Source of the DNA: Euperipatoides rowelli
Taxonomy: Eukaryota; Onychophora; Udeonychophora; Euonychophora; Peripatopsidae
NCBI GenBank assembly: GCA_003024985.2
Contig: PXIH01S0000005.1
DNA: 17,385 nt
Direction: 5' to 3' (one strand)
Positions 10,301-17,253 of this stretch are shown here, one piece after another. The notes under the pieces are model-generated. The model was given only the letters and a program-made list of their open reading frames with translations. It did no database searches and was not told the DNA's origin. The stretch's first letter is position 1. Each line of letters opens with the position of its first letter. The position numbers and the translations under genes are program-made.

Positions 10301-13300
10301 CAATGAATTAAGCATCCTTTCCAAAATAAATGTTTTCTTGAGTTTGGAATATTAATAGGTTCGTAGACAGATTCAGTTATAAAATTAAAGTGGTTTATGA
10401 ATGCCTATTTCAATTTAAAAAAAAAAAAAAAAACCTGCTTGTTTGATTAATCAATTTGTTATATTCGGTCTAAAAACACCATGAAAATTTTACTTTTATA
10501 CCAATATTTATCAAAATATAAAACTTCGACGTGATGTCACATGTATAGCTTTGCCAGAGAAAACTCACTTGGATACTGTTAAGTAGTTGTCATTATCAAG
10601 TTCAATAGCAATATTTTTATTTTTATTTCACCTGGCTAGAATTAACTGGTTTTATATCATGTTTATAAAGTTGCTATAAAATATACAACTACACGACACA
10701 ACCATTTTTCATAGAAGTGTGCCAATTCGCAATAGTTTACCTCAGGAAATTCTCATGTTCTCCTCATTTAATATCTTTAAAAAAAAAAAATTATGTTTGC
10801 TTGCCCTTTAAAGTGTTTTGATTTTATTGTGTAAAGCTCACATGAATAAGTTTGTAAAAACTTAACTATATTCAATAAATAAATAAATAGAAAACATAAC
10901 TTTTTTTTCATTAACTGTATATATAAAATACAAGTAATTAATAAAAAAAGTATACCAACAGTGGATAACAATATGGCAGCTTACCTTGGACACTAATAAT
11001 TTCAAATGACATATCTGTTTCTAACCCGCTTGCTAAGAGTTCAGCAGCTTTCCTTGCTAGGCTGCTTTTATGAGCTAATGGAGGGATACTTAAAGATTCA
11101 ACAGAACTAAACTAAATTTATAAAAAAGCAAAAATATATATATATATATACTGTATATAAAATTAAAAATAGTGAACTAAAAGATAACTTATTAAATAAA
11201 AAACAAAACAAATATATTGAAAAACAAAATTCATCACAAAATAATATTTCTATGTATATTCAACAACAAATAAATGACTAGAAACATGAGTCAGCAAAGG
11301 TACAAATTGAGACCCAAATTTTACACCAGAATAATTAGCAAGTGAACAAGCCTTCCAAATTATATAGGGGGGGCCTATCTGTCAACAAAAGAAACACGGT
11401 CTGGATGGAAACAAATTTTGACATTACACTGCTAATAATATTACACATAAATGGTATGCTGTGTACCAGCAACTTTTAGAAATTGCTTTTAGGGATATTT
11501 TTCAAAGGCTGGAAATTTTCACAAAACCATGTTTATTAACCATATTTGGGGTGGCCTCAGTTGTCACAGACACAATTTCCTATTTATTACATGTNCAATA
11601 CTACACCATGCACAATAGGTTCATGTAGTGTGCCACTTAAAGGTCAAATGTAACGGATTTTTTAAATTTTTTTAAATTATTGATTTTCAAAGATTTTTAC
11701 TACAAAAAAATTTCCACCAGAAAAAAAAAAAAAAAAATTAAAAACAAAAAAGTTATTTACAATTAAATTTTTAAAATAACTGTCTTTAGCTCCTCACCCT
11801 TAAAACAACATTGTCCACTTTACACACCAGGGGAGATATTTTGTGACATCATAGACTATAAATGAATAGAACTTGCTATACTTAACTATAGAATATTTGC
11901 TATATTTGTCAGTGTAAAGCTGGATATCATAATGGTCTAAATCTTTTAATACTTGTAAAAAATCATAATCAAATTCATCCTTTGTGCTATTATGTCCAAT
12001 TTGTTTTTTTAAAAAAAAAACAAAATGACCTTTAATACAGATTGAAATTACCTCCATTTACATGTTAAATCATTACAAAGAAAACAGCTGTAGAGGCTAT
12101 TTTGTCATCAAATTAATCTCGGACCAAAAAAAAAATGTGGAATCTTCAAATTGTAATCTCAGACTAAGGATAGCAAGTCATAATTTTATCTTTAAATAAC
12201 TTTTTTTTTTATGCATTTTAAAAAAAAAATTTCCAGTGGAATTTTTTTTGAAAATCAATATTAAAAAAATATTAAAAAACCCAGTTACATTTGATGTGTA
12301 AATCATGTTCATGGGTCACCTAGAACACCTGTGTCTTATGTTCGCCATCAGTGCCCTATAGTCTCACTATAAATTCATAATTATGCCTATAGTATTATTA
12401 ACCCTTGAACGTTCATTCATTAATTTAGTACGCATCTGTCCGTTCCGGGGCAAAACGGACCCGTAATCTAAAACTATTCCAACAAAACTAATATTTCTTT
12501 TTTTTAATTTGACAAACACTACAACTCAAATAAATAAATAAATACAGCATCAAGTTACAAAAATTGATAATAAAAGCAATATAAAAAAAATGTCTATGGC
12601 ATAGTGGTCAAGACTGCAAAATGTTAACATAAGAAACTATTATACATCATTTCTAATCGTTGGATAATCACTGTCCAATGCAGAACTGCACACATCAGGA
12701 CACTAGTAACGGTTCCATGTACTCCACAAAAATATTTTGAACCTATGTCACAGTGGGAAGAGTACTTAATTTCATTCCCAACACATTCAAAACATGTCTC
12801 ATTTTTTTGTGGCAACCAGTCATGCGGCAGCTGTATCTGCACCTTCAAACCATACTTGCCAGACTTTGAGTATATACTGTACATTTTATAACAATATCAT
12901 CTGAATGTAAATAACTTTTTGTCCACAGTAAGATATTCACCTGGCCTAAATGTCTTACACAATTTCTTGAAAACATTTCATAAACATCTCTAAAGGCAGC
13001 AAGTTTATTGGTTGCAACTTGTTATACTATCATATGATAATCATCTACTTTCAAGAACCGAGTAAATGGCTTGTATCTATGGCGACACATAATAGCACCA
13101 AAGACTGGTCTCACGAATACTCCATCAATAACCCACCTATTCTTACTTTGCATGTCAATCCACAACTGTAAAAGATCACTTTGAATTATCATCTACAGCA
13201 TACCACTTTTAACCTTGCATGGAGAACATCTAAATCCCATTCTTTCCCAGAAGATGCAATTACAGATCTGTAATTTAGTAGTGGAGTACATTGGTGTCAG

Positions 13301-15352
13301 CATTTCTAGGACACCATAATCACTATCATTAGACTCACCAACATTGTCATAATGTCATCAGATGCTGGAAGTATCATCTGATGACAATCTTTCAACTTCA
13401 TCACTACTTTAACTTCATCACTGTTTCTACTATCAATTTGCAAAATATGATTCAATGCTTCTTCTAGACATATTGGTCAATGATATTATTTAAAATAATA
13501 AAAAGAGAAAGGTAGAGCAAACAATGAATGTAATATGTAAAATATAAACAAATTATAATTACTAAGATGTTAAAACAGCATAAAATGTACCGGAATGTAA
13601 TATAAATAATGAATAAACGCACTATTTTTCAGTGCCGAAAATATTCCTAATTTAACAAATTTGAAATTCCAATAATAAAATTGAAATAATTGTTTATATG
13701 GTTATTATTTGTTCTTACTATTAAAATAAAGTAATTGTATTCCAGTGTATGGCCATTGCGGGTCAAATGTGACCCATACGGATATATTATAGTATAAATG
13801 TGTACCCTGTACATTCAAACATCAGGCATAAATAAGCAATTACACAAAATTTCATAAAGATCACTTTAAAAGTAATTATTTAGATTTTTTTCCAATTAAA
13901 AATTTGGGTCAAATTTGACCCAGAATGGCTGTACATAGCTTAAAGGTCAAATGTAACGGATTTTTTAAATTTTTTTTAATTATAGATTTTCAAAGATAAT
14001 TACTATAAAAAAAAATTCCGCTGGAAAAAAATAATTTAAAATGCATAAAAAAAAAAGTTATTTAAAGATAAAATTAAGACTATTGCTATCCTCAGTCTGA
14101 GATTACAATTTTGAAGATTTCACATTTTGTTTTGGGTTTGAGATTATTTGATGATCAAATAGCCTCTGCAGCTGTTCTCTTTGTAATGATTTACTGTAAC
14201 ATGCAAATAGAGGTATATTCAACTTGCATTAAAGGTCATTTTGGTTTTTTTTTTTTAATAAATTGGACCATAATAGCACAAAGGATGAATTTGATTATGA
14301 TTTTTTACAAGTATTTAAACACTTAGTCCATATGATATCCAGCCTTATGCTGTCAAAGATAGCATATATTCTATAGATAGCATTTATAGCCTATGATGTC
14401 ACAAAATATCTCCCCTGGTGTGTAAAGTGGACAATGTTGCTTTAAGGGTGAGGAGCTTAAGACAATTATTTTAAAAATTGAATTGTAAATAACTTTTTTT
14501 TTTTTTTTTAATTTTTTTTCCTTTTTCTGGTGGAAATTTTTTTTTAGTAAAAATCTTTAAAAATCAATAATAAATTTTTTTTAAAAAAAATCCGTTACAT
14601 TTGACCTTTAAATCAATCTAAAATGGAAATATACTAACAAACTCATTTACAAAATTGAACAATAAATAACATTGCTTCAATGTTTATTTTTCATCATAAA
14701 TATTGAGTTGCTGTACTTGGAATTAGGAATAGTGGTCAGTAGGTTTGAAATAGATACTAAAACACTTTGAATGAGGTAAAGTTACCAATAGGTGTGAAAA
14801 AAATATGGAGACAGAATAATGGATAGTATATACTGTACATCATTCACATACAGTTTCTAAAAAAAATATATATTAATTTCTTACCTGAGTTGCCTTATTT
14901 TTTGCTGTAGGGGTAACTGTCTTTGGGATAGGAATGTTATTGGTTGTAGTTGTTGTTGTGGTGGTAGTTGTTGTATTTGTCACAGTGACCGCCACAGGAT
15001 CTACTGCTCCTTGTGGTGGGTCTAATAAACCCAATATAATGAGTGATTGTGTAAACTGTTCCCTATGGACCATACTGCAAGATTGTGCTAACATTGACTT
15101 GAGGGCAGATCTGTGAGCTATTAATTTACTGAGAACCCATGTCTATGGATAAAAACAAGCAGAGCAGAAGATGAAAATGCTGATGATCACATTTTAATAG
15201 TAGAATTAACATTAACTATTTCTAGAACATTACAAACGCTCACTCACCACTTTTGATGTACCGAGTTTGAAAAGGTATTTCCATTCCCGCCACTTTAATT
15301 TTTCATCCAAGGCGGACTTTAGCTCCTCTAACCGTAAAAGGAACATTGGCAC
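1239..15352 (-). CDS. BTB/POZ-BACK domain protein, partial (six internal exons)
   Basis: Six exons join in one frame: 15352-15248, 15142-14885, 11111-10985, 8397-8229, 2585-2450, 1349-1239. They total 906 nt, or 302 codons without a stop. Every intron is GT-AG and all phases agree, including two split codons (Asp164, Lys220). Seen: a charged helical segment (residues 1-50), a Pro/Thr-rich linker with 11 threonines (92-102), a BTB domain (about 152-265) and the start of a BACK-like helical region (266-302). BTB hallmarks are the first strand ETDMSFEII, the helix motif IKAHCVVIASQCDWFRRAL, GMRES, and FLQYLYSGQL. An insert of about 25 residues separates the first BTB strand from the second, longer than in most BTB folds. 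The BTB family makes homo-oligomers, and many BTB-BACK proteins are Cullin-3 adaptors; that role here is only inferred. I did not recognise the specific orthologue. Both ends are missing: upstream exons lie beyond 15352 and downstream exons lie below 1239 or off the window. Confidence 0.88.
1613..1834 (+). repeat. Two imperfect direct repeats, period 124 nt
   Basis: The copies at 1613-1714 and 1737-1834 share GAAATTTGGCATGTGGG, AGGTTGCATAG, ATAGACTTTTTGA and GTTTAGCATA. Small length differences shift the reading frame, which argues against coding. A linker (CTTCCCAACATGGTACAAACTT) separates them. They sit immediately before the Helitron-like 3' terminus and are probably part of that element. 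Confidence 0.8.
1613..1870 (+). mobile_element. Helitron-like 3' end with two internal repeat units
   Basis: Two related units of about 100 nt (1613-1714 and 1737-1834, spaced 124 nt) both run from GAAATTTGGCATGTGGG to GTTTAGCATA. They are followed by CCCGGGCAACACCGT, a worn version of a short GC-rich hairpin, and then TACTTCAGCTAG directly before a T at 1871. A hairpin followed about 10 nt later by CTRR and a host T is the known architecture of Helitron 3' ends. The 5' end was not located and no Rep/helicase coding is present, so this would be a non-autonomous or truncated copy. Open frames on both strands here are by-products of the repeat units. Confidence 0.55.
1871..2449. other. Intron sequence, nothing specific
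   Basis: This is the remainder of the 1.1-kb intron between the last two visible exons. It is AT-rich, with no coding frame, repeat or recognised element beyond short A runs. The exon donor lies at 2449-2448. Confidence 0.6.
2450..2585 (-). CDS. BTB gene exon, C-terminal half of BTB domain
   Basis: This exon of 136 nt starts after acceptor CCCTTCACAG with the last base of a split Lys codon and ends YE before donor GTGAGA. It encodes KIVVHDTNPALFKVFLQYLY, then SGQLDSAQLSTEQIADLMLL and SDRYE. This is the classic third strand, the F-x-x-x-L-x-Y-x-Y-x-G helix and the A-D-x-Y helix of BTB domains. The frame stays open upstream to a Met at 2612-2614, but that stretch is intron read-through past a good acceptor. 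Confidence 0.93.
2591..3209. other. Intron sequence, nothing specific
   Basis: This is the start of the 5.6-kb intron upstream of the exon at 2585. It is AT-rich with T and A runs (2712-2725). No open frame with splice support or terminal repeat was seen. Confidence 0.55.
3214..3353. repeat. Imperfect palindrome with a perfect 18-nt core
   Basis: The core CTAAGGGTTAACCCTTAG (3281-3298) is a perfect palindrome centred on TTAA. Further out, ATTCTGCTATC (3214-3224) faces GATAGCAGAAT (3343-3353), and there is partial matching around CATATTTG between them. This looks like a worn fold-back element or two terminal ends head to head. CCCTT next to TTAA recalls piggyBac-type termini, but no transposase is nearby. 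Confidence 0.6.
4693..4711. repeat. Trinucleotide microsatellite (AAT)n
   Basis: A short ATA/AAT run (CAATAATAATAATAATAAT) lies within the interior of the GAACC-rich element. It is simple sequence with no further role visible. Confidence 0.7.
5159..5180. repeat. Perfect GGTTCAGAAC hairpin
   Basis: GGTTCAGAAC and GTTCTGAACC form 10-nt arms around a 2-nt centre. A smaller palindrome, AGAACTGGTTCT, lies just left at 5143-5154. Both are in the right subterminal region of the GAACC-rich element and may be transposase-binding sites; that function is inferred. Confidence 0.75.
5200..5724. other. Intron sequence, nothing specific
   Basis: This is AT-rich sequence between the GAACC-rich element and the GATGTGACA-motif region. 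No coding frame or terminal repeat was recognised. Confidence 0.5.
5725..7886. repeat. Region with dispersed GATGTGACA motif copies
   Basis: Eight copies of a 12-16-nt word occur here. Forward copies (TGCCGATGTGACA and variants) lie at 6048, 6068, 6088, 7321, 7474 and 7874. Reverse copies lie at 5725 and 7236. TGTCACATCTGCAACA (5725-5740) is a perfect 16-nt inverted match to 6045-6060, and TGTCACATCGGC (7236-7247) is a perfect 12-nt inverted match to 7322-7333. The sequence between copies is AT-rich with no open frame. This could be remains of an element with repeated terminal or subterminal sites. Confidence 0.6.
6048..6107 (+). repeat. Three tandem 20-nt repeats
   Basis: Three units in a row read TGCAGATGTGACACTAATGT, TGCCTATGTGACATTCATGT and AGCCTATGTGACATTAATCT. 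The period is exactly 20 nt. They belong to the dispersed GATGTGACA motif family of this intron. Confidence 0.85.
7887..8228. other. Intron sequence, nothing specific
   Basis: This AT-rich end of the 5.6-kb intron contains one undetermined base at 8061. No coding or repeat signal was recognised before the exon donor at 8228-8227. Confidence 0.55.
8229..8397 (-). CDS. BTB gene exon, central BTB helix
   Basis: This exon of 169 nt is bounded by acceptor TTTTGGCAG and donor GTTAGT, with a split codon at each end. It encodes VGDTIIDHSRGEPIDCTQHE, a hydrophilic insert, then HEVNIHEIKAHCVVIASQCD and WFRRALLSGMRESID. The AHxxVxAxxxxxFRALLxxGMRES pattern is a diagnostic BTB/POZ core. The polar insert preceding it is unusual for its length and carries several His, Asp and Glu residues. 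The 5.6-kb intron downstream and the 2.6-kb intron upstream both hold mobile elements. Confidence 0.92.
8702..8938 (+). repeat. 22-bp target-site duplication pair
   Basis: Identical 22-nt copies sit at 8702-8723 and 8917-8938 and bracket the nested retroposon. The duplicated sequence belongs to the surrounding hAT element, which dates the retroposon as the younger insertion. Confidence 0.85.
8724..8916 (-). mobile_element. Retroposon (SINE or LINE 3' fragment) nested in the hAT element
   Basis: The insert is flanked by perfect 22-nt direct repeats beginning GGTAATAATTAGCTGACC (8702-8723 and 8917-8938). In plus orientation it opens with an (AAT)n tract, so the element runs on the minus strand and ends with an (ATT)n tail. 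A simple tail plus a long target duplication is characteristic of LINE-type target-primed insertion. The body of about 190 nt holds GTGACCCTTGGACTTACAAA and GGGTCTAGGGCTTTTCACC near the tail. I could not identify tRNA-type promoter boxes, so SINE versus truncated LINE is open. Confidence 0.75.
9329..9370. repeat. C11 / G16 homopolymer hairpin
   Basis: Eleven C (9329-9339) face sixteen G (9355-9370) across a 15-nt AT-rich loop. The pair could fold as a hairpin or, on the G strand, a quadruplex. It lies in the right half of the hAT element. Run lengths may be affected by assembly error. Confidence 0.8.
9450..10984. other. Intron sequence with a weak duplicated segment
   Basis: This is mostly featureless AT-rich intron. 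At about 10132-10250 two loosely similar segments occur (GAAAAATGAATGAATATAAGC and CGAAAAACGAAGTAATATAAG, about 59 nt apart), perhaps an old repeat. The minus open frame at 10777-10971 is AT-rich, without coding character, and ends in the intron side of the donor. Confidence 0.5.
10985..11111 (-). CDS. BTB gene exon carrying the first BTB strand
   Basis: This exon of 127 nt (42 codons plus one base) runs from acceptor AAATTTAG to donor GTAAGC. It encodes FSSVESLSIPPLAHKSSLAR, then KAAELLASGLETDMSFEIISVQ and the G of a split Asp codon. ETDMSFEII matches the first beta strand of BTB domains (usual form SDVxFxV). The acceptor is a tandem TTTAG-TTTAG. Only the first AG, at 11113-11112, keeps the frame with the upstream exon; the second would remove 5 nt and shift the frame. 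The exon is too short to appear as a long open frame by itself, but its frame and phases fit both neighbours exactly. Confidence 0.85.
11114..11636. other. Intron sequence with a (TA)n microsatellite
   Basis: A (TA)n run occurs at about 11135-11150 and an undetermined base at 11595. No gene or element ends were recognised before the TTAA at 11637. Confidence 0.55.
11641..12297 (-). mobile_element. TTAA-flanked MITE, left copy (inverted relative to right copy)
   Basis: It begins AGGTCAAATGTAACGGATTT directly after TTAA (11637-11640) and ends with the worn complement CCAGTTACATTTGATGT before GTAA. It aligns along its whole length with the reverse complement of 13944-14607. Shared landmarks are TAGCTCCTCACCCTTAA, CATTGTCCACTTTACACACCA, GGGGAGATATTTTGTGACATC, and the segment around CCTTTAATACA. 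TTAA targets are characteristic of piggyBac-class elements. A minus open frame (11800-12057) lies inside; see the finding on it. Confidence 0.75.
12402..13939 (-). mobile_element. Decayed piggyBac-like element between the two MITE copies
   Basis: The left boundary is TTAA followed by CCCTTGAACG (12398-12411), the usual TTAACCCTT form of piggyBac ends. A hairpin GTCCGTT/AACGGAC (12438-12460) sits just inside. Towards the right are two palindromes, GGGTCAAATGTGACCC (13760-13775) and GGGTCAAATTTGACCC (13906-13921), typical of subterminal repeats. The right boundary is probably the TTAA at 13940-13943, shared with the neighbouring MITE; it does not mirror the left end well, so this edge is uncertain. 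The interior encodes the transposase relic described separately. Confidence 0.55.
12600..13480 (-). pseudogene. piggyBac-type transposase pseudogene
   Basis: Minus-strand translation across several frames gives piggyBac transposase pieces in the right order. There is an acidic Ser/Asp-rich start (SSDDTSS, ESNDSDYG, near 13320-13400). Next comes PVFGAIMCRHRYKPFTRFLK (near 13060-13130), which matches the family's MSRxRFxxILRFLHF block. Then PGEYLTVDKKLFTFR (12900-12944) matches the PGExLTVDExLxPFRG block that holds a catalytic Asp, followed by KSGKYGLKV, matching KPxKYGIKxW. Stops and frameshifts separate these blocks, and the region after the second block is shortened. The open frame at 12624-12884 is one surviving segment. 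The enzyme would cut at TTAA sites; this copy cannot be functional. Confidence 0.7.
13944..14607 (+). mobile_element. TTAA-flanked MITE, right copy
   Basis: It starts AGGTCAAATGTAACGGATTT and ends with AATCCGTTACATTTGACCT, giving clean terminal inverted repeats. TTAA lies on both sides (13940-13943 and 14608-14611). At 664 bp it is slightly longer than the left copy (657 bp) and better preserved at its ends. Long A and T runs lie just inside both termini. Its open frame (14111-14326, plus) overlaps the region equivalent to the left copy's frame but breaks earlier. Confidence 0.8.
14612..14884. other. Intron sequence, nothing specific
   Basis: This is AT-rich intron between the right MITE copy and the donor of the polythreonine exon. 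No feature was recognised. Confidence 0.55.
14885..15142 (-). CDS. BTB gene exon with polythreonine linker
   Basis: This exon of 258 nt (86 codons) lies between the acceptor TCCATAG and the donor GTAAGA, in phase 0 at both ends. The first half continues the helical N-terminal part (TWVLSKLIAHRSALKS). The second half is a low-complexity linker running from LLDPPQGAVDPVAV to 11 threonines (plus-strand 14942-14974), then NNIPIPKTVTPTAKNKATQ. The threonines use a mix of ACA, ACT and ACC codons. The linker probably separates a helical N-terminal module from the BTB domain; this is inference. The Met codon at 15092-15094 lies inside the exon, and the reading frame is open upstream to the acceptor, so it need not be the start. 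Confidence 0.82.
15248..15352 (-). CDS. BTB gene exon 1 of those visible (helical N-terminal segment)
   Basis: This exon of 105 nt (35 codons, phase 0 at both ends) begins after the acceptor TTTTAG and ends at the donor GTGAGT. It encodes a charged, probably helical stretch beginning VPMFLLRLEELKSALDEKL, followed by a Trp-rich KWREWKYLF segment. It is too short to stand out as an open frame alone. It was found because the downstream exon opens in phase 0 only 105 nt away, and because the frame is open with strong splice sites. The first Val need not be the protein start, since the exon begins directly after an acceptor. Confidence 0.75.
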
Positions 15353-15571
15353 CTAAAATATACATTATGAAAAAAAAAATAGAAATTTATAAACGATCAC
15401 AAATGCTTTGCAGCAATTTACATCATAAGTTAGGTTATTTTAAACACTAGCCTATTATTAAGATCAGAAATCTACAAATAGCAGTGTTTATCTGAAGCAT
15501 TTTTATCACCTGAGCATTAAAACATATGAAAAAATTTAACACTTTAGTTTCATGATAATGGTCACGAATAT

Positions 15572-15659
15572 TTGATATGAATTAAGATTATACTGCTGAT
15601 GATAGGTGGTGATGAATGATAATGCTGATGCTATATGTTGATATGAATTAAGATTATAC
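15572..15659 (+). repeat. Direct repeat pair, 22 nt, period 66
   Basis: TTGATATGAATTAAGATTAT plus two more bases occurs at 15572-15593 and again at 15638-15659. Between them is a GATGATGA-rich segment. The second copy coincides with the proposed left edge of the Copia LTR, so the duplication may blur that boundary. Confidence 0.8.
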
Positions 15660-15871
15660 ATGTGTACAGAGCGTGAACATACTGTATTGACATTAAGAGA
15701 ATGTGATCTTTTGGATTGAAACAAGATCTGATATTGAGATCGAGAATGGTTTTGATTGTCTGCTTGTTGTGGTTGTTTGATAAAGTGATGGAACGCTGGT
15801 AATAAAATGATTGTGCATATTTAAAATATATTGGTTGAATTTATTTATCAAATGTAGGAATTGATTCCACA
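15636..15871 (+). repeat. Probable 5' LTR of a Copia element
   Basis: The segment starts TGTTGATATG and ends TTGATTCCACA, the TG...CA form of LTRs. It sits directly before a primer-binding-site-like sequence and upstream of gag remnants. The length of 236 bp is usual for Copia LTRs. No second LTR is visible in the window, so the edges rest on motif and position only. Confidence 0.5.
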
Positions 15872-15877
15872 ATAAAT

Positions 15878-15887
15878 TGGTAGCAGA
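15878..15887 (+). other. Retrotransposon primer-binding site
   Basis: TGGTAGCAGA lies seven bases from the proposed LTR end. It resembles the TGGTATCAGAG primer-binding site that many plant and animal Copia elements use with initiator Met tRNA. It supports the LTR call. Confidence 0.5.
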
Positions 15888-15997
15888 AACATAGTAATTT
15901 TTTTCACTTCAAGAACTAACCGTCAGAAGTTGCAAAGGGGAAAAAAAAAATAAAAAAAAAATAAAGAAAATGCAGACATAAGTGGGTCAACTCCTGT

Positions 15998-17067
15998 AGG
16001 GAGAATTGAGCTCTTAGTCAGTACTACTTATCATATGGATAATAGAAGTTGGTGCAATTTTAAAAAGTAGGCGATTATTTAGACAAGTTATTGAAGAGGA
16101 TGAACCACAAATGATCCGGAATCTGAGGCAGCCAAGACAAGAGCTGCATAAGAAGAAAAAATTTGATGCTTTTGGGCTTATTATAATTACGCTATAAATG
16201 GAACAGGCAGGTAACTTTATTGGAGAACGCAGTGCAAGAAATGTTTGGGATGAACTTAAAACAATTCATGCAGGAAATATGGAAGATGAGCATATTGATT
16301 CTACGTTGAAATAAAAAAATATTCAGATGGGAAATGATATCATAGATGAATATAATTTGAGCTACAAAAAGCAATTAAATGTGCTTCATTAGGTCAAAGA
16401 GTACCGGAGAGAGAACTCGTTTATTACATAGTAAGAGGGGTTCACTTAAAATTAGAAAATGCAACTGCAATACCAAGACAATAAGATCAGCAACCTAGAG
16501 GAAGTACAAGCCTTAAAAGAGGAAAATAGACTAAATTATGGTAATATTAAACAGAAAATCTATGAGTCATATACAGCAACTCAGAAAGAGCATAAAGCTA
16601 GAGATGGAAAATAATTATGATGATACAGAATGCTATAATTGTGGTAAAATTGGTCATCTGTCTAAAGCATACTGGTACAGAGAGGAGAGCACACAAGGAC
16701 AAAATAGATCTAAACACATTATAGTCAATAAATACACAGGAAACCATAAATATGGACAAGCAAAAATGGTAAGCATTGGTCATACAATTGAACATGCATT
16801 TAGTGCAAATTTATATATTTGATACACAATACAATAAATATGAAGGTGGAGTTTAGATGCTGGCTGCACATCACATATGACTTAAAATCTTGATTGGTTG
16901 ACTGAACAGGAACCATTGTTTACTGAAGTCAATGTAGCAGATCAATTATATCAGAAATAAAAGGTAAGATGAAACTTTGTACACAAACTAGTTAAAGAAT
17001 TAAAAGTGACATACTTTGTGTTCATTATGTTTTATATGTACTAAAATTGTGGACTAACTTATTCATA
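15998..17067 (+). pseudogene. Ty1/Copia gag-protease remnant
   Basis: Plus-strand pieces follow Copia polyprotein order. A gag (UBN2-like) part holds VIEEDEPQ (16087), ERSARNVWDELKTIHAGNM (about 16230) and VPERELVYYIVRGV (about 16400). A zinc knuckle CYNCGKIGHLSKAY (16631-16672) follows; its last Cys is replaced by Tyr. The protease motif WSLDAGCTSHMT (16847-16882) matches the family's WxLDSGAxxHMT, with catalytic DSG changed to DAG. Then come LDWLTEQEPLFTEVNVADQ and YVLYVLKLWTNLF (to about 17067), matching the DVLYVPxLxxNLxS block. Several stops and at least two frameshifts separate the pieces. Integrase and reverse transcriptase are absent, and an (AAT)n tract follows. The element lies upstream of the BTB gene's first visible exon, probably in another intron. 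Confidence 0.8.
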
Positions 17068-17069
17068 AT

Positions 17070-17103
17070 AATAATAATAAAATTTGTAAAAATAATAATG
17101 AAA
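17070..17103. repeat. (AAT)n microsatellite
   Basis: An ATAATAATAATAATAA run followed by another AATAATAATG stretch begins just where similarity to the Copia polyprotein stops. Confidence 0.7.
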
Positions 17104-17253
17104 ATCTACCATCGTCCAATGCACTTAAACTGATGTTGGAGATACAGTACATCATACGTCAATGGAAGTGCATACTTAAAAAGATAAATGTTTATTTACA
17201 ATAAAAATCACATATTCCATTCTAATTAATTTCTGCCCTTTGTAATTTATTAT
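17104..17253. other. Unassigned sequence
   Basis: Nothing was recognised between the microsatellite and the terminal hairpin. Confidence 0.5.

Noticed and set aside
10777-10971. 64-codon minus-strand open frame next to the exon at 10985
   Set aside because: It lies downstream of the donor, in the intron, and has AT-rich composition without a motif.
14934-15116. Plus-strand polyvaline open frame
   Set aside because: It is the antisense shadow of the polythreonine exon.
16598-16795. 65-codon minus-strand open frame
   Set aside because: It is antisense to the Copia zinc-knuckle region.
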